A DNA stretch of 64,000 nucleotides from positions 1 to 64,000 of the forward strand of contig NZ_JACZFR010000049.1 in assembly GCF_014904815.1 (NCBI RefSeq), read 5' to 3'. The notes below the pieces were generated by a model. That model was given only the letters and a program-made list of their open reading frames with translations, was not told the origin of the DNA and did no database searches. The DNA comes from Microbulbifer taiwanensis. Its GTDB lineage: Bacteria; Pseudomonadota; Gammaproteobacteria; Pseudomonadales; Cellvibrionaceae. A program made the position numbers and the translations under genes. Positions 55,997 through 64,000 of the stretch are shown piece after piece (the stretch's first letter is position 1; each line of letters opens with the position of its first letter).

Positions 55997-58213
55997 TTGA
56001 TCGAACTAGAGACCGAAAAACTGGCGTTTACCGCTACCTGTCCCAAGGGCCTCGAAGGACTTCTGGCTGTTGAGCTGCACGAGCTCGGTGCCGTTGAAAT
56101 ACGCGAGCAGCCGGCTGCAGTGCATTTCTCCGGCACCCTGGAGCTGGCCTACCGCTGCTGTCTCTGGAGTCGCCTGGCGAATCGCATACTGTTGCGCCTG
56201 GCGCAGGCGCGTATCGGCAACGCCGAGGATCTCTACGGCGCGGTGGCGGCCCAGCCCTGGGAGGAGCATATCAACCCGTCCGGCAGGCTGTGGCTGCAGT
56301 TCTCCGGAACCAACCGCGAGATACGCAACAGCCAGTTTGGTGCCCAGAAGGCCAAGGACGCGATCGTCGACCGCTTGCGTCGCCAGAGCGGTGCGCGGCC
56401 GCTTGTCGACAAGCTGAATCCGGACCTGAGCGTGGCCCTGCGCCTGCAGCGGGACCGGCTGGACATCGCCATCGACCTGAGCGGCGACAGCCTGCACCGG
56501 CGCGGCTACCGCACCCATATAGGTGCGGCACCATTGAAAGAGAACCTGGCGGCAGCGTTGCTGCTGCGCGCGGGCTGGCCGCAGATTGCTGCGGACGGCG
56601 GTGCGCTGCTGGACCCCATGTGCGGCTCCGGCACCATCCTGATCGAGGGGGCCATGATGGCGGCGGATTTTGCGCCGGGCCTTCTGCGTCAGGGATTCGG
56701 CTTCGAGCGCTGGCTGAATCACCAGAGCGATATCTGGAACCGCCTGCGGGAGGAGGCCCTGGAGCGCCGCCGCGCCGGGCTTGCGCAGGAAATACCGGAG
56801 ATCCGCGGATACGATGCCGATGCTAAGGTCCTGTTCGCTGCCGAGGCCAATATCGCCCGCGCCGGCCTGGAGCGCCATGTACGCGTCAGCTGCCGTCCAG
56901 CGGCGGCCTTCAAGGTCCCCAGCCACCGCGAGGTCAAGCCGGGGCTGGTATTGACCAACCCGCCCTACGGTGAGCGCCTCGGCGAGCAGGAGGCCCTGCG
57001 CGAGACATACGCCGAACTCGGCCGCCAACTCAAGAAGGAATTTCCCGGTTGGCGGGCCGGTATATTTACCGGCAATCCGGAGCTGGGGCACGAGACGGGC
57101 CTGCGCTCCCACAAGCAGTACCAGTTGTACAACGGCAGTATCCCGAGCCAGTTGCTGCTGTTCCAGATTCGCGAACAATCTGCGGAGGCTGCTGCAGGGG
57201 AGGGCGGTCCCAGGCTCTCCGCAGAGGCGGAAATGGTTGCTAACCGGCTGCGCAAGAACCTGCGCACCACCGGCAAATGGGCGAGGCAAAACGGCGTCGA
57301 CTGCTACCGACTCTACGACGCGGACCTGCCGGAGTATGCAGCGGCGATTGATCTTTACCGTTCCACAGAAGGCGTATTTTGCGCCCATGTGCAGGAGTAC
57401 AGAGCGCCGGCCAGCATCGACGAAAACAAGGCGCGCACACGACTGCGCGATCTGGTGCGCGCGGTGGAGCTGGTGCTGGAAGTTCCCCAGCGCAATATCA
57501 GTATCAAGGAGCGACGGCGCCATACCCATAAGGGGGGGCACAAAGGTGGCGAAAGCCAGTACCAGAAGCGCACCCAGGAGCGGAAACTGACAGGGACCGA
57601 GGCTTTCTGGGTGAACGAGTACGGGGCCGAGCTGGAGGTGAACCTGTGGGCCTACCTGGATACCGGGTTCTTCCTGGATCACCGCCCGGTGCGACAGTAC
57701 CTGCGCGAAAGGGCCTGCGGCAAAAAATTCCTGAATCTCTTCTGCTACACCGCCAGCGCAACAGTGCAGGCGGCCCTGGGCGGCTGCGAGCAGAGTACCA
57801 GCGTGGATATGTCCAAGACCTACCAGTCCTGGAGCGCGCGCAATTTCCGCCGCAACAATATGGATCCCTACCGTCACCAGTTGGTGGAAGCGGACTGCCT
57901 GCAGTGGCTGGAATCGGCACAGCAGAACCGCCGCGGCCACTACGACCTTATTTTCCTCGACCCGCCGAGCTTTTCCAATTCAACCAAAATGCGCGGCGTG
58001 CTGGATATACAGCGGGATCATGCCAGACTGATCCGCCAGTGCATGGCCCTGCTGGCCCCGGGGGGTACTCTGGTGTTTTCCAACAATCTGCGCAGTTTCA
58101 AGATGGATGAGTCAGTAAAAGATGACTTTTCGGTGGAGCAGCTGCAACTGCTGGACAGGGATTTTCAGCGCAATCCTAAGATTCACAATGTGTGGAAAAT
58201 CAATGCGCAATGA
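55997..58213 (+). CDS. rlmL: Fused 23S rRNA methyltransferase RlmKL
   Basis: Protein of 738 residues (E. coli RlmKL 702). It makes m2G2445 (RlmL part) and m7G2069 (RlmK part) in 23S rRNA. N-terminal THUMP domain (about 45-155), RlmL domain with LLDPMCGSGTILIEGAMMA and NPPYGERLG (near residue 320), then a linker and RlmK domain with FLNLFCYTASATVQAALGGC and FLDPPSFSNS (near 652). The start is TTG 55997 (IELETEKLAFTATCPKGLEGLL); no ATG occurs before the conserved core. Confidence 0.95.
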   Translation: MIELETEKLAFTATCPKGLEGLLAVELHELGAVEIREQPAAVHFSGTLELAYRCCLWSRLANRILLRLAQARIGNAEDLYGAVAAQPWEEHINPSGRLWLQFSGTNREIRNSQFGAQKAKDAIVDRLRRQSGARPLVDKLNPDLSVALRLQRDRLDIAIDLSGDSLHRRGYRTHIGAAPLKENLAAALLLRAGWPQIAADGGALLDPMCGSGTILIEGAMMAADFAPGLLRQGFGFERWLNHQSDIWNRLREEALERRRAGLAQEIPEIRGYDADAKVLFAAEANIARAGLERHVRVSCRPAAAFKVPSHREVKPGLVLTNPPYGERLGEQEALRETYAELGRQLKKEFPGWRAGIFTGNPELGHETGLRSHKQYQLYNGSIPSQLLLFQIREQSAEAAAGEGGPRLSAEAEMVANRLRKNLRTTGKWARQNGVDCYRLYDADLPEYAAAIDLYRSTEGVFCAHVQEYRAPASIDENKARTRLRDLVRAVELVLEVPQRNISIKERRRHTHKGGHKGGESQYQKRTQERKLTGTEAFWVNEYGAELEVNLWAYLDTGFFLDHRPVRQYLRERACGKKFLNLFCYTASATVQAALGGCEQSTSVDMSKTYQSWSARNFRRNNMDPYRHQLVEADCLQWLESAQQNRRGHYDLIFLDPPSFSNSTKMRGVLDIQRDHARLIRQCMALLAPGGTLVFSNNLRSFKMDESVKDDFSVEQLQLLDRDFQRNPKIHNVWKINAQ

Positions 58214-58214
58214 T

Positions 58215-58281
58215 GAATGACGAATGCGGAAAGAGGGGCAATGATTTCCGCATTCCGCATTCCGCATTCCGCATTCCGCAT
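58215..58281. repeat. attccgc heptamer array with inverted partner
   Basis: gaatgcggaaag at the left and ttccgcattccgcattccgcattccgcattc at the right: about five tandem attccgc units (58244-58281) that can pair with the left copy. It lies between two convergent genes and touches the end of the kinase gene (58282). Related copies at about 43142-43172. Confidence 0.85.
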
Positions 58282-60696
58282 TCACTCTAACTCCATCACC
58301 ACCCGGAAACCCACTTCCCTGGACATGGTGTCCTGGCCCAGCCCCTCGCGATAATCCGAGCTGATATTGTTGAGCGGATCGCGCATGGAGCCGCCGCGTA
58401 CCGCGCGCAGCTTGCAATTGCTGATGGTGACGGGGCGGGCGTCGCTGCGGCTCTTGCTGTAATCGCCTAGGTAGCAATCCTGAACCCACTCGGCCACGTT
58501 GCCGGCGGTGTCGTAGAGGCCGAAGCGGTTGGCCTGGTAGTGGCCCACCGGTGCGCTGGTCGCGGTGAAGAGAGAGTTGAACTCACTGGCGCAGCCGCGT
58601 CGGCAGTTGGCTTTGCCGCGCGGGTTGTCGCCGCCCCACCAGAAGGGTGTTCGAACACCACCGCGCGCGGCGTATTCCCATTCCGCTTCGCTGGCCAGGC
58701 GGTAACGCTTGCCTGTCTCTCTTGACAGCCACTGCACATAGTCCCGGGCGTCGTGCCAGCTGACGTTGATGACCGGCCTGTCGCCGCGGCCCCAGCCGGC
58801 ATCGCCGGGCAGGGCGGCACCGGTGGCCTCTGCGAAGAGGTCGTATTCGTCGAATGTGATCTCGCGGGTGGAGATGGCGAAGGGACTGTCGATTCTGACT
58901 CGGTGTACCGGGCTGGCAGCGGCGCGCTGGTTGCTGCCCATCCTGAAACTGCCGGCCTTGATGGCGATCATCTGCGGGCCGCGACCGCCCGAAGCGAGAC
59001 GCGAGCTGATTTTCTTGCCGTGGTACCAGGCGCGCTCCAGCTCCACGGGTAACATCAGATCGCGGTCGTCTATGGCAATCCAGCGACGCACGGTGGTGTA
59101 GCCGGGTTTGCTCACTTCCAGGTCGTAACTGCCCGGTTCCAGCTCGATACCGGCGCGGTAACGCGGGGTGATATTCATAATGCGCACCCGTGCGTCACTC
59201 GGCTCCGGGCGCACATCGAGGCTGTAGACTTCCGGCAGCACCTCTTCGGTTTCCGCGATTTCCGCTTTTGCAACCGGCGTTACTTCGGTGGCGGCCTGTT
59301 TCGTCGCCGCTGGCTCTTCGCCACCTGTGACAGAAATTTCTGCAGCCGACGGGACTGCCACCTCTGCTGGCCCGGCATCGGCTCGCGGCAGCTCGCTGCG
59401 CGGTTCTGTATCGCCCAGGGCCGGCGGAGTCGCCACTGTGGTTATCTCCGCGGGGCCAGTCTTTTCAGTTGCTTCGGGTTTTTCCGCCTCACCTTCCGGC
59501 AGCAGCAGTTGCGCGGTAAATCGGCTGGCGCCGTCGAGCAGCGGGTGATCTGTCTGCCACTGCAGCTTGAAACTGATCAGGCTGAATAGCATCCAGGCGA
59601 AGGCCGCAGAAACGGTTACCAGGCTGCCGAACAGCCACTGCCGGCGCTTGCGCTGCGGTGTCTGTTGAATCACCTGGTGGATGCGCATGATGGTTTCCTG
59701 CTCGGCGCGCGGGTGATTCTCGTTCAATGGCTTGTCGCGCCAGCGGGCCCAGGCCCTGGCGATCTGGTCGCTCAGGGTGCCGTAGAGGGTCAGCAACAGT
59801 GCGCGCATCAGGCTGGAAACGCGCACCGAGGTATTGTTCAGTTGGGTAGGCTGTGCGGCGGGTTTACCCGCCAGAGTGGCGATCAGTTGATCGATGGCAT
59901 CCACCACATCCAGGCCGCGCTGGAACCGGTGTTCGGGATCCTTGGCGAGGAAGCGGTCGATCAGGTTCTGGTACAGCGAGTGGCGCGCCGGCAGCCTGGG
60001 AATAGGGTCTGTGAGGTGCTTGATGGCGATGGCCACCGCCTCGTCGGCCTGGTAGGGCACGGCACTGGTGACCATTTCGTAGAAGACAACGCCCAGGCTG
60101 TAGAGGTCGGCGCGACCGTCGATCGCGGCGCCGCGGGCCTGTTCCGGGCTCATATAGTGGGGCGTGCCTACCACCATCCCGGTATTGGTCATGCGCGTGG
60201 TGCGGGCGACGGCTCGGGCCACGCCGAAATCTGTGAGTACCGCCGAGCCGTCCTCGCGAAACAGGATATTCTCTGGCTTCAGGTCCCGGTGCACATAGCC
60301 CTTGCTGTGGGCGTGGTCCAGTGCCAGGGCTATCTGGCGCGCGACGTTCAGGGCGTCCAGGGGATCCATGATGCCCTTTGCCATGCGGTCGGAGACAGAG
60401 CCGCCGGGCATATAGTCCATGGCAATATAGTTAAGGCTGCGGTAGCGGCCGATATCGTGAATGCCGACGATGTTGGGATGCGACAGCTGGCCGACAATAT
60501 TGGCCTCGCGCTGGAAACGCTCGCTGAAAATGGGGTCCGCATTGAGTACCGGGGACATTACTTTCAGCGCCACCTGGCGCCCGACGCTGCGCTGGATCGC
60601 CAGGTAGACGGTCGACATACCGCCCTGGTTGATCTTCTTCAGTATCCGGTATCCGGGGATTTCCAGCGAGGTGTTGCTGCTGCTGACGACTTCCAT
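58282..60696 (-). CDS. Membrane Ser/Thr kinase with PEGA and FGE-like domains
   Basis: Protein of 804 residues. Residues about 15-280 are a Hanks-type kinase: NQGGMSTVYLA, VALKVM (catalytic Lys near 45), HRDLKPENILF (136-146), DFGVARAV (156-163) and SPEQARG, all catalytic residues present. One membrane segment follows (QWLFGSLVTVSAAFAWMLF), then a Pro/Ala/Glu-rich stalk, a PEGA domain (LDVRPEPSDARVRI ... GSYDLEVSKPGY) and a C-terminal FGE/sulfatase-modifying fold (SFRMGSNQ ... YRLASEAEWEYAARGG ... GLYDTAGNVAEW ... GGSMRDP). The reactive Cys pair of true FGE is absent (NNISSDYREG instead), so it is probably a ligand-binding module. The PP2C gene upstream is 18 bases away. Same layout as PpkA-type kinases. 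Confidence 0.88.
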   Translation of the reverse strand: MEVVSSSNTSLEIPGYRILKKINQGGMSTVYLAIQRSVGRQVALKVMSPVLNADPIFSERFQREANIVGQLSHPNIVGIHDIGRYRSLNYIAMDYMPGGSVSDRMAKGIMDPLDALNVARQIALALDHAHSKGYVHRDLKPENILFREDGSAVLTDFGVARAVARTTRMTNTGMVVGTPHYMSPEQARGAAIDGRADLYSLGVVFYEMVTSAVPYQADEAVAIAIKHLTDPIPRLPARHSLYQNLIDRFLAKDPEHRFQRGLDVVDAIDQLIATLAGKPAAQPTQLNNTSVRVSSLMRALLLTLYGTLSDQIARAWARWRDKPLNENHPRAEQETIMRIHQVIQQTPQRKRRQWLFGSLVTVSAAFAWMLFSLISFKLQWQTDHPLLDGASRFTAQLLLPEGEAEKPEATEKTGPAEITTVATPPALGDTEPRSELPRADAGPAEVAVPSAAEISVTGGEEPAATKQAATEVTPVAKAEIAETEEVLPEVYSLDVRPEPSDARVRIMNITPRYRAGIELEPGSYDLEVSKPGYTTVRRWIAIDDRDLMLPVELERAWYHGKKISSRLASGGRGPQMIAIKAGSFRMGSNQRAAASPVHRVRIDSPFAISTREITFDEYDLFAEATGAALPGDAGWGRGDRPVINVSWHDARDYVQWLSRETGKRYRLASEAEWEYAARGGVRTPFWWGGDNPRGKANCRRGCASEFNSLFTATSAPVGHYQANRFGLYDTAGNVAEWVQDCYLGDYSKSRSDARPVTISNCKLRAVRGGSMRDPLNNISSDYREGLGQDTMSREVGFRVVMELE

Positions 60697-60714
60697 CAAA
60701 CCCTTTCCCTTGAA

Positions 60715-61638
60715 TCAGAGTGCGCCAAACAGCCTGGCAGCGAAGGCGGCGAGCAGGCCCAGCGCGCCCATGAGCAGCAGTATTTTGCCGCGCGCCTGCA
60801 ACTTTTGCGCGGAAGCCCTTAGCGCACCGCCTGTGCGGAAAGTCCAGTTTTCGCCCCCCGCTGGCGTCGGAGTCGGCGCGTCTATGACCTGGACAGTGAT
60901 ATTGTCCTTGCCGCCGGCATCCAGGGCCGCGGCAATCAGCAGGTCTGCAGCGCGGCGATTGTCACTGTTATCCGCCAGAACCCGGGCTATCTGGTCGGAT
61001 TCCACTTCGGCACTGAGGCCGTCGCTGCACAGCAACAGTCTCTGTCCCGATGTCCAGGGCGATGAAACGCGATCGATTTCCAGTTTGGGGTTGGTACTGC
61101 CGCCGATGCAGCGGGTGATGACATGGCGGTTGGGGTGGTTGGCGGCCTCGACGGTATTGATGGCACCGGAATCGACCAGCATCTGTACGTATGAGTGGTC
61201 ACTGGTGAGCTGTTTCAGCTGGCCACCGCCCTCGCCGGGCGTCCAGAGGTAGGCTCGGCTGTCGCCGACCCAGTAGACATGAAAATAGGCGCCGTCTTCG
61301 GCCACCACCACCGCCGTGGAGCCCATATTGGCGGTATTTTGTTCGTCGCCGAGGAGCAGGGCGTGCGCCCTCTGCAGGGCCCGCTCGTAGTGGCGGTCTG
61401 TGGCGGCAGAGCGCTGTATCTCCTCCACCACCGTTTTGCTGGCAATCTCGCCGGCCTGGTGTCCGCCGAGGCCGTCTGCAACCACCCAGATGCCGCGCTG
61501 CTCGTCGGCCCAGAAGGCGTCCTCGTTCTGCTCGCGCTTGTAGCCGGGGTGGGTGGCACCGGCGCTGCGCGTGGCCTCACTGGCGCGCTGGATTGTCCCG
61601 CTGTGCCGCGATACTTCGCGTACTTTGGCTTCACTCAC
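60715..61638 (-). CDS. PP2C-type protein phosphatase with C-terminal anchor
   Basis: Protein of 307 residues. Family motifs REQNEDAFW, VVADGLGGHQAGEIAS, GSTAVVVAEDGAYF, VGDSRAYLW, LLCSDGLSAEV and DNITVQV supply the metal-binding Asp residues. The last 25 residues are a membrane helix (ILLLMGALGLLAAFAARLF). It most likely dephosphorylates substrates of the adjacent kinase, with which it forms a leftward operon. Start at GTG 61638 is preferred; the frame open to 61815 adds a low-complexity, probably untranslated 59 residues. Confidence 0.87.
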   Translation of the reverse strand: MSEAKVREVSRHSGTIQRASEATRSAGATHPGYKREQNEDAFWADEQRGIWVVADGLGGHQAGEIASKTVVEEIQRSAATDRHYERALQRAHALLLGDEQNTANMGSTAVVVAEDGAYFHVYWVGDSRAYLWTPGEGGGQLKQLTSDHSYVQMLVDSGAINTVEAANHPNRHVITRCIGGSTNPKLEIDRVSSPWTSGQRLLLCSDGLSAEVESDQIARVLADNSDNRRAADLLIAAALDAGGKDNITVQVIDAPTPTPAGGENWTFRTGGALRASAQKLQARGKILLLMGALGLLAAFAARLFGAL

Positions 61639-61969
61639 TGGCGTGCAACTACCTGTCTTTATTCTGATTTGCCCGGCTATCGGCGGATACCCGCAACTGC
61701 CGGTGGTCTCATCCCTGCGGGGCAGCTGGCCCCCGCACCGGGGGTATGGCCGGGCCGCGACTGTTGTTTTTGGCGCAGTGCGGATATTAGATGCAGCGGC
61801 CATTGTAAGCTGCAAACCGAATCACACGCTAACGAAAATCCCCGTGATAAACTCGGCCCAACTGAATAAGAGTCAAAAGCCGGGCAGTGCGCTGCCCCCA
61901 GATTGACACCACTGCATTCCGGCTACTGCCGCTTTCGCCGCCGCCGGCTGTTAAAGGAAACCGCTTCCC
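61639..61969. promoter_or_regulatory. Divergent region PP2C / FHA
   Basis: 331 bases between the leftward PP2C-kinase operon and the rightward FHA gene. It must hold both promoters. I see the aataaga/agtcaaaag stretch near 61863-61880 but no convincing box pair. No gene recognised. Confidence 0.3.
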
Positions 61970-62833
61970 ATGTTCAAACTCTGCGACCTCAAGGATGCCA
62001 GCCAAAGTGTATGGTTGGTAGCGCCTAAAGTGACTATCGGGCGCGCTAGCAACTGCGATTTGACCATTGCTGATGAATCCGTGGCCAAGCTCCACGCGGA
62101 AGTCAGTGTCGAAGGCGACGAACTGGTGTTGCATAACCTGGCCGACGGAGGGCAAGTTTTGCTCAATGGCAAGTCCGTCCAGGGCAGCTGCGAAATCAAA
62201 CTCAACGACCAGTTGCAGATTGGCGGCCGCACGCTGAAAGTGCTGGATCCGAAGGTGACCAAGCTCAGGTCTGCAGGGCCCTCCAGCAGCGTCGCCTGGG
62301 CACTGCGGGCCAACCATCCGGCCATCGCGGGCAAGGTCTTCCCGGTCAGGGAGAGCAGCGTGGTGGGGCGTTCGGATGAGTGCGATATCACCTTCTCCCT
62401 GTCGCACCTCTCGCGCCGCCACGCGCGTCTGGAGGTGCGCGAGGGGCTGTTGTTCGTCACCGACCTGGGCTCGGCCAACGGCACCTACCTGAACAACAAG
62501 CGCGTCGTCGAAACCCGGGTGCGCCGCGGCGATGAGCTGCGATTCGACACCCTGAGTTTCAGTGTTGTGGGCCCCGCAGATGATCTGGACAAGACGACGG
62601 TGCGCCCGGCGGTCGATGTTTCCCAGATTCGGACCCTGGGCCAGGAGGCGCGGGGGGCGGGAGTCAGGCCGAATCTCGTCTCCACCTCCGAACCGACACG
62701 GGAAAGGCGTAAGTACGAAGGGAGTTCGGCGCTCGCCGATGGCGGCAGCAGCGCATGGCTGTGGATGAGTGGGCTGCTGCTGGCCGCCGCCACTCTCGGT
62801 TACTTCTGGGCGCGCAATCAGGGGCTTTTCTGA
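61970..62833 (+). CDS. Double-FHA protein with C-terminal membrane anchor
   Basis: Protein of 287 residues. First FHA: TIGRASNCDLTIADESVAKLHAEV ... (residues about 20-75). Second FHA: SVVGRSDECDITFSLSHLSRRHARLEV ... DLGSANGTYLNNKRV (about 127-185) with the conserved GR, SxxH-like and NGT residues. FHA domains bind phosphothreonine. The C-terminus is one membrane helix (AWLWMSGLLLAAATLGYFWA). A membrane FHA protein divergent from a membrane kinase and its phosphatase is a plausible reader of their signal. No T6SS genes are in the window. Confidence 0.87.
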   Translation: MFKLCDLKDASQSVWLVAPKVTIGRASNCDLTIADESVAKLHAEVSVEGDELVLHNLADGGQVLLNGKSVQGSCEIKLNDQLQIGGRTLKVLDPKVTKLRSAGPSSSVAWALRANHPAIAGKVFPVRESSVVGRSDECDITFSLSHLSRRHARLEVREGLLFVTDLGSANGTYLNNKRVVETRVRRGDELRFDTLSFSVVGPADDLDKTTVRPAVDVSQIRTLGQEARGAGVRPNLVSTSEPTRERRKYEGSSALADGGSSAWLWMSGLLLAAATLGYFWARNQGLF

Positions 62834-62834
62834 G

Positions 62835-63083
62835 TTGTCGCGCGAACTGATTCTCTACACCACCCTCGGCTGCGGTCTGTGCGAGAAGGCCAAGGTTGAG
62901 ATCTGGCCCCAGTTGCAAGAGTTCCAGCTGCGCCTGCGAGAGGTGGATATTGCCGAGGACCCGCAGTTGCTGGAGCGCTTTTCGCTGCGCATTCCAGTGG
63001 TCGGCCTCGGCGATCCTGATGACGTCTGCCCCTGGCCCTTCGACAGCGCGCAGTTGGATGGCTGGCTGCGCCAGCGCCTATAG
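62835..63083 (+). CDS. Glutaredoxin-like protein (DUF836 family)
   Basis: Protein of 82 residues. ILYTTLGCGLCEKAKVEI gives the CxxC motif (CGLC) of a thioredoxin fold, IPVVGLGD the cis-Pro segment and PFDSAQLDGWL the C-terminal helix. Starts at TTG 62835, one base after the FHA stop, so the two are probably one transcript. Function unknown; a dithiol oxidoreductase is expected. Confidence 0.72.
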   Translation: MSRELILYTTLGCGLCEKAKVEIWPQLQEFQLRLREVDIAEDPQLLERFSLRIPVVGLGDPDDVCPWPFDSAQLDGWLRQRL

Positions 63084-63104
63084 CTATCCCTTTTTTGTCG
63101 CCTG

Positions 63105-64000
63105 TTACAGCTTGCTCGCGGCCTCATTCTCCCGCAGCAGCGGTAGGGTGGTACCGCTGCGATAGGCGTAGATCACCGTATAGGCCAGCACGTTCTGCAC
63201 ATAGCGGCGGGTTTCGCTGTAGGGAATAGTCTCTATCCACACATCGTAGGGCAGCTGGTTTTTCGTTTCCTTCAGCCAGCCGGCCACTCGCGTGGGGCCG
63301 GCGTTATAGGCCGCTGCGGCGAGGAAGCGATTGTTGTCGAAGCGATTCAGCAGCGAATTCAGGTAGAAGCTGCCCAGGGCGATATTGGTGCTGGGACTCA
63401 GCAGGTCCCAGCTGCGCCGGTAGCGGACCCCGGCCCGGCGGGCGGTGGCGCGGGCGGTGGACGGCAGCAACTGCATCAGGCCCAGGGCGCCGGCGTGGGA
63501 CTTGGCATCGTGGCTGAAGTGGCTCTCCTGGCGGGCCACGGCGTAGATCAGGTAGGGGTCCAGGGCGCTTTTCTTGCCCATGCGTTTGCCGACGTCATCG
63601 ACGATATCGGCAAAGGCCAATGGGAAGCGCAGCTCCAGGTCATCCAGGTAGTCGGCCGCCAGAACCGATTGGATCGATTTGTGATACCAGCCCCAGGAGC
63701 TCGCCAGCTTGCCGGCGGTGAGCAGCTCCTCGTGGCTCATGCCCTTGGTGGCGTAGTTCCACTCGCGGCGCGCATGATAGAGCTCGCCGATCGCCTGCAG
63801 TTCCCGTGCCCGCTGCATGGCCGGGCGGGCGGCCATCTGCTCCACCTGTTTCGGCGTAACCGGCGCCGGGCGGTCCACAAAGCTGTATTTCTGCCCCAGG
63901 GTGTCGGCGGCCAGGAAGCCGTAGTAGCTGCGCTCTTCTGCTGCCTTGCGGTACAGGGGGACGGCGCTGTCAGCGCGTCCCTTGCCGTAGAGCTCTTCCA
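63105..64000 (-). CDS. slt: Soluble lytic murein transglycosylase, 5' part outside window
   Basis: The frame is open to the window edge (64000), so only the C-terminal ~298 residues are seen. The catalytic domain is complete: LIYAVARQESHFSHDAKS (catalytic Glu), GALGLMQLLPSTARATAR, SPSTNIALGSFYL and AAAAYNAGPTRVAGWL. The preceding part is helical (ELYHARREWNYATKG, SIQSVLAADYLDDLELRF), like the superhelical U- and L-domains of Slt70. It cleaves peptidoglycan to anhydromuropeptides in the periplasm. The GTG at 63878 should not be taken as the start. Confidence 0.9.
   Translation of the reverse strand, partial: EELYGKGRADSAVPLYRKAAEERSYYGFLAADTLGQKYSFVDRPAPVTPKQVEQMAARPAMQRARELQAIGELYHARREWNYATKGMSHEELLTAGKLASSWGWYHKSIQSVLAADYLDDLELRFPLAFADIVDDVGKRMGKKSALDPYLIYAVARQESHFSHDAKSHAGALGLMQLLPSTARATARRAGVRYRRSWDLLSPSTNIALGSFYLNSLLNRFDNNRFLAAAAYNAGPTRVAGWLKETKNQLPYDVWIETIPYSETRRYVQNVLAYTVIYAYRSGTTLPLLRENEAASKL

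Noticed and set aside
56006-57940. 644-codon open frame on the minus strand opposite rlmKL
   Set aside because: RlmKL is unmistakable on the plus strand; long antisense frames are common in GC-rich genes.
58244-58281. attccgc array as a CRISPR or minisatellite
   Set aside because: Units are 7 bases without spacers, and a related copy occurs at the batD start, so it is a dispersed repeat.
58282-60696. Kinase C-terminal domain as an active formylglycine-generating enzyme
   Set aside because: The reactive Cys residues are absent and no sulfatase gene is nearby.
59665-60822. 385-codon plus-strand frame opposite the kinase
   Set aside because: Antisense to complete kinase motifs; no domain or ribosome binding site.
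61639-61815. N-terminal 59-residue extension of the PP2C phosphatase
   Set aside because: Low-complexity, no family match, and it would cover most of the intergenic promoter region.

Overview
The window looks like a chromosomal segment of a marine, polysaccharide-associated gammaproteobacterium. Evidence is the large NAD-dependent glutamate dehydrogenase, fused RlmKL, class 2 PyrD, a MoxR/Bat operon and a Ser/Thr kinase-phosphatase-FHA set, all in moderately high-GC DNA littered with short palindromic repeats. A Cellvibrionales/Microbulbifer-like host would fit, but that is inference. The first ~70 bases are a G/C-homopolymer-rich, probably unreliable stretch.

Left part (1-16.2 kb): a JetD-like (Wadjet family) protein at the edge; an inner-membrane coiled-coil protein; free-methionine-R-sulfoxide reductase; a spermidine-synthase-like protein; a leftward folD-rsuA-rsmC operon; tRNA-Pro/Arg/His; cysC; a DUF6351 hydrolase-like protein; tRNA-Val/Asp; a relic of tRNA-His; a RES-Xre toxin-antitoxin pair with a visible operator; a PLP-dependent desulfhydrase-like gene carrying an in-frame repeat insertion; and nadK.

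Centre (14.7-41.3 kb): a surface-polysaccharide locus. manC, gmd and fcl form a complete route from mannose-1-phosphate to GDP-L-fucose. Around them lie several glycosyltransferases (including a 1241-residue three-module enzyme), an FkbM-like methyltransferase, several sulfotransferase-like genes, a WcbI-sulfotransferase fusion, a LicD-TagD fusion and an ABC-2 exporter (ATPase and permease). The most economical reading is an exported, fucose-containing polysaccharide that is probably sulfated and decorated with a phospho-alcohol through CDP-activated donors. Its middle (about 22-29 kb, and again 34.6-37.1 kb) is clearly AT-richer than the flanks and contains decay: a UDP-glucose dehydrogenase gene with an in-frame TAA, a sulfotransferase gene with a frameshift plus a TAG, and a smaller sulfotransferase relic.

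Right part (41.4-64 kb): a leftward moxR-DUF58-DUF4381-batA-batBC-batD operon; divergent from it the NAD-glutamate dehydrogenase and pyrD; rmf with a C-terminal extension; rlmKL; a membrane Ser/Thr kinase (kinase-TM-PEGA-FGE-like) with a PP2C phosphatase; a divergent double-FHA protein with a glutaredoxin-like gene; and a soluble lytic transglycosylase cut by the window end. At least four families of short dispersed repeats occur, several in or against coding sequence, where they have altered gene starts or inserted residues. No CRISPR array, rRNA, intact insertion sequence, integrase or replication origin was seen.
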